From an uncultured Verrucomicrobia subdivision 3 bacterium (lineage in GTDB: Bacteria > Verrucomicrobiota > Verrucomicrobiia > Limisphaerales > DASXHY01): DNA of 20,576 nucleotides. The stretch is from positions 1 through 20,576 of the forward strand of contig CALBZA010000065.1 in NCBI GenBank assembly GCA_937890005.1, written 5' to 3'. Made by a program: the position numbers and the translations under genes. The notes under the pieces were generated by a model. It saw only the letters and a list, made by a program, of their open reading frames with translations. It did no database searches and was not told the DNA's origin. Below are positions 20,522-20,576 of the stretch, one piece after another; position 1 is the stretch's first letter, and each line of letters starts with the position of its first letter.

Positions 20522-20576
20522 TGTCAGCGGGCACTACGAACCAGCCAGCGACGGGCACAATAAACCAGCCACCTGA
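20522..20576. mobile_element. Terminal repeats resembling the end of a second IS21-type element (body off-window to the right)
   Basis: Starting TGTCAG at 20522, two 20-bp copies CGGGCAC-N4-AACCAGCCA lie at 20528-20547 and 20552-20571 (17 of 20 identical, 24-bp period). A TG start plus tandem ~20-bp subterminal repeats fits IS21-family ends. The motif differs from that at the left edge, so it would be a different element. No transposase gene is inside the window. It begins 18 bp after the tRNA CCA end. Confidence 0.4.

Overview
The window looks like chromosomal DNA of a Verrucomicrobiota bacterium, most likely from the Pedosphaera/Limisphaerales side of the phylum. This is an inference. It rests on moderately high GC, a long class II ribonucleotide reductase with a TSCPD-type domain, the rpsO-pnp-der order, a SufT-type DUF59 protein, and an exported repeat protein whose C-terminal domain I recall from that group. 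Nearly everything is housekeeping. I see no phage, CRISPR, toxin-antitoxin or defence genes.

Layout. Positions 1-45 carry two tandem copies of a ~20-bp motif resembling the end of an IS21-type element lying to the left. A minus-strand block follows, read from right to left: rpsO (8890-8633), pnp (8436-6142), der (5985-4408), nrdJ (4071-982) and a two-repeat PepSY-like lipoprotein (802-275). Good intrinsic terminators follow nrdJ and the lipoprotein gene. The stretch upstream of nrdJ has a candidate promoter with an NrdR-box-like palindrome in its spacer, and a leader with mutually exclusive stems. The rpsO-pnp gap has two stem-loops, and the pnp-der gap has two interlocking dyads. Positions 8949-9617 hold no gene I can recognise, but contain a perfect 12-bp inverted repeat and a minus-strand terminator. 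A small plus-strand ORF (9618-9911) faces rpoN (11460-9964). Upstream of rpoN lies a NarL/FixJ-type response regulator (12238-11561).

From 12381 the plus strand carries a metallo-beta-lactamase-fold hydrolase, a SpoU/TrmH-type RNA methyltransferase and an exported endonuclease/exonuclease/phosphatase-family protein. All three overlap end to start. A membrane-anchored family 2 glycosyltransferase (minus) converges on them. A divergently transcribed sufT-like gene (plus) then converges on a 1148-residue exported protein (minus) built of a fibronectin III domain, five ~106-residue repeats, an InlB/Flg_new-like domain and a C-terminal beta-rich region. The right edge has a tRNA-Ala(GGC) gene with a good promoter and encoded CCA. 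Just after it come two copies of a different ~20-bp motif starting TGTCA, again like an IS21-type terminus.

Functionally, the left half handles translation and RNA turnover (S15, PNPase, the ribosome-assembly GTPase Der) and dNTP supply (NrdJ). The middle is regulatory (sigma-54, response regulator). The right half mixes RNA modification, surface or exported proteins and Fe-S maturation. The most interesting signals are regulatory rather than a new gene system: the switch-like nrdJ leader, the interlocking dyads after pnp, and the architecture of the exported repeat protein.
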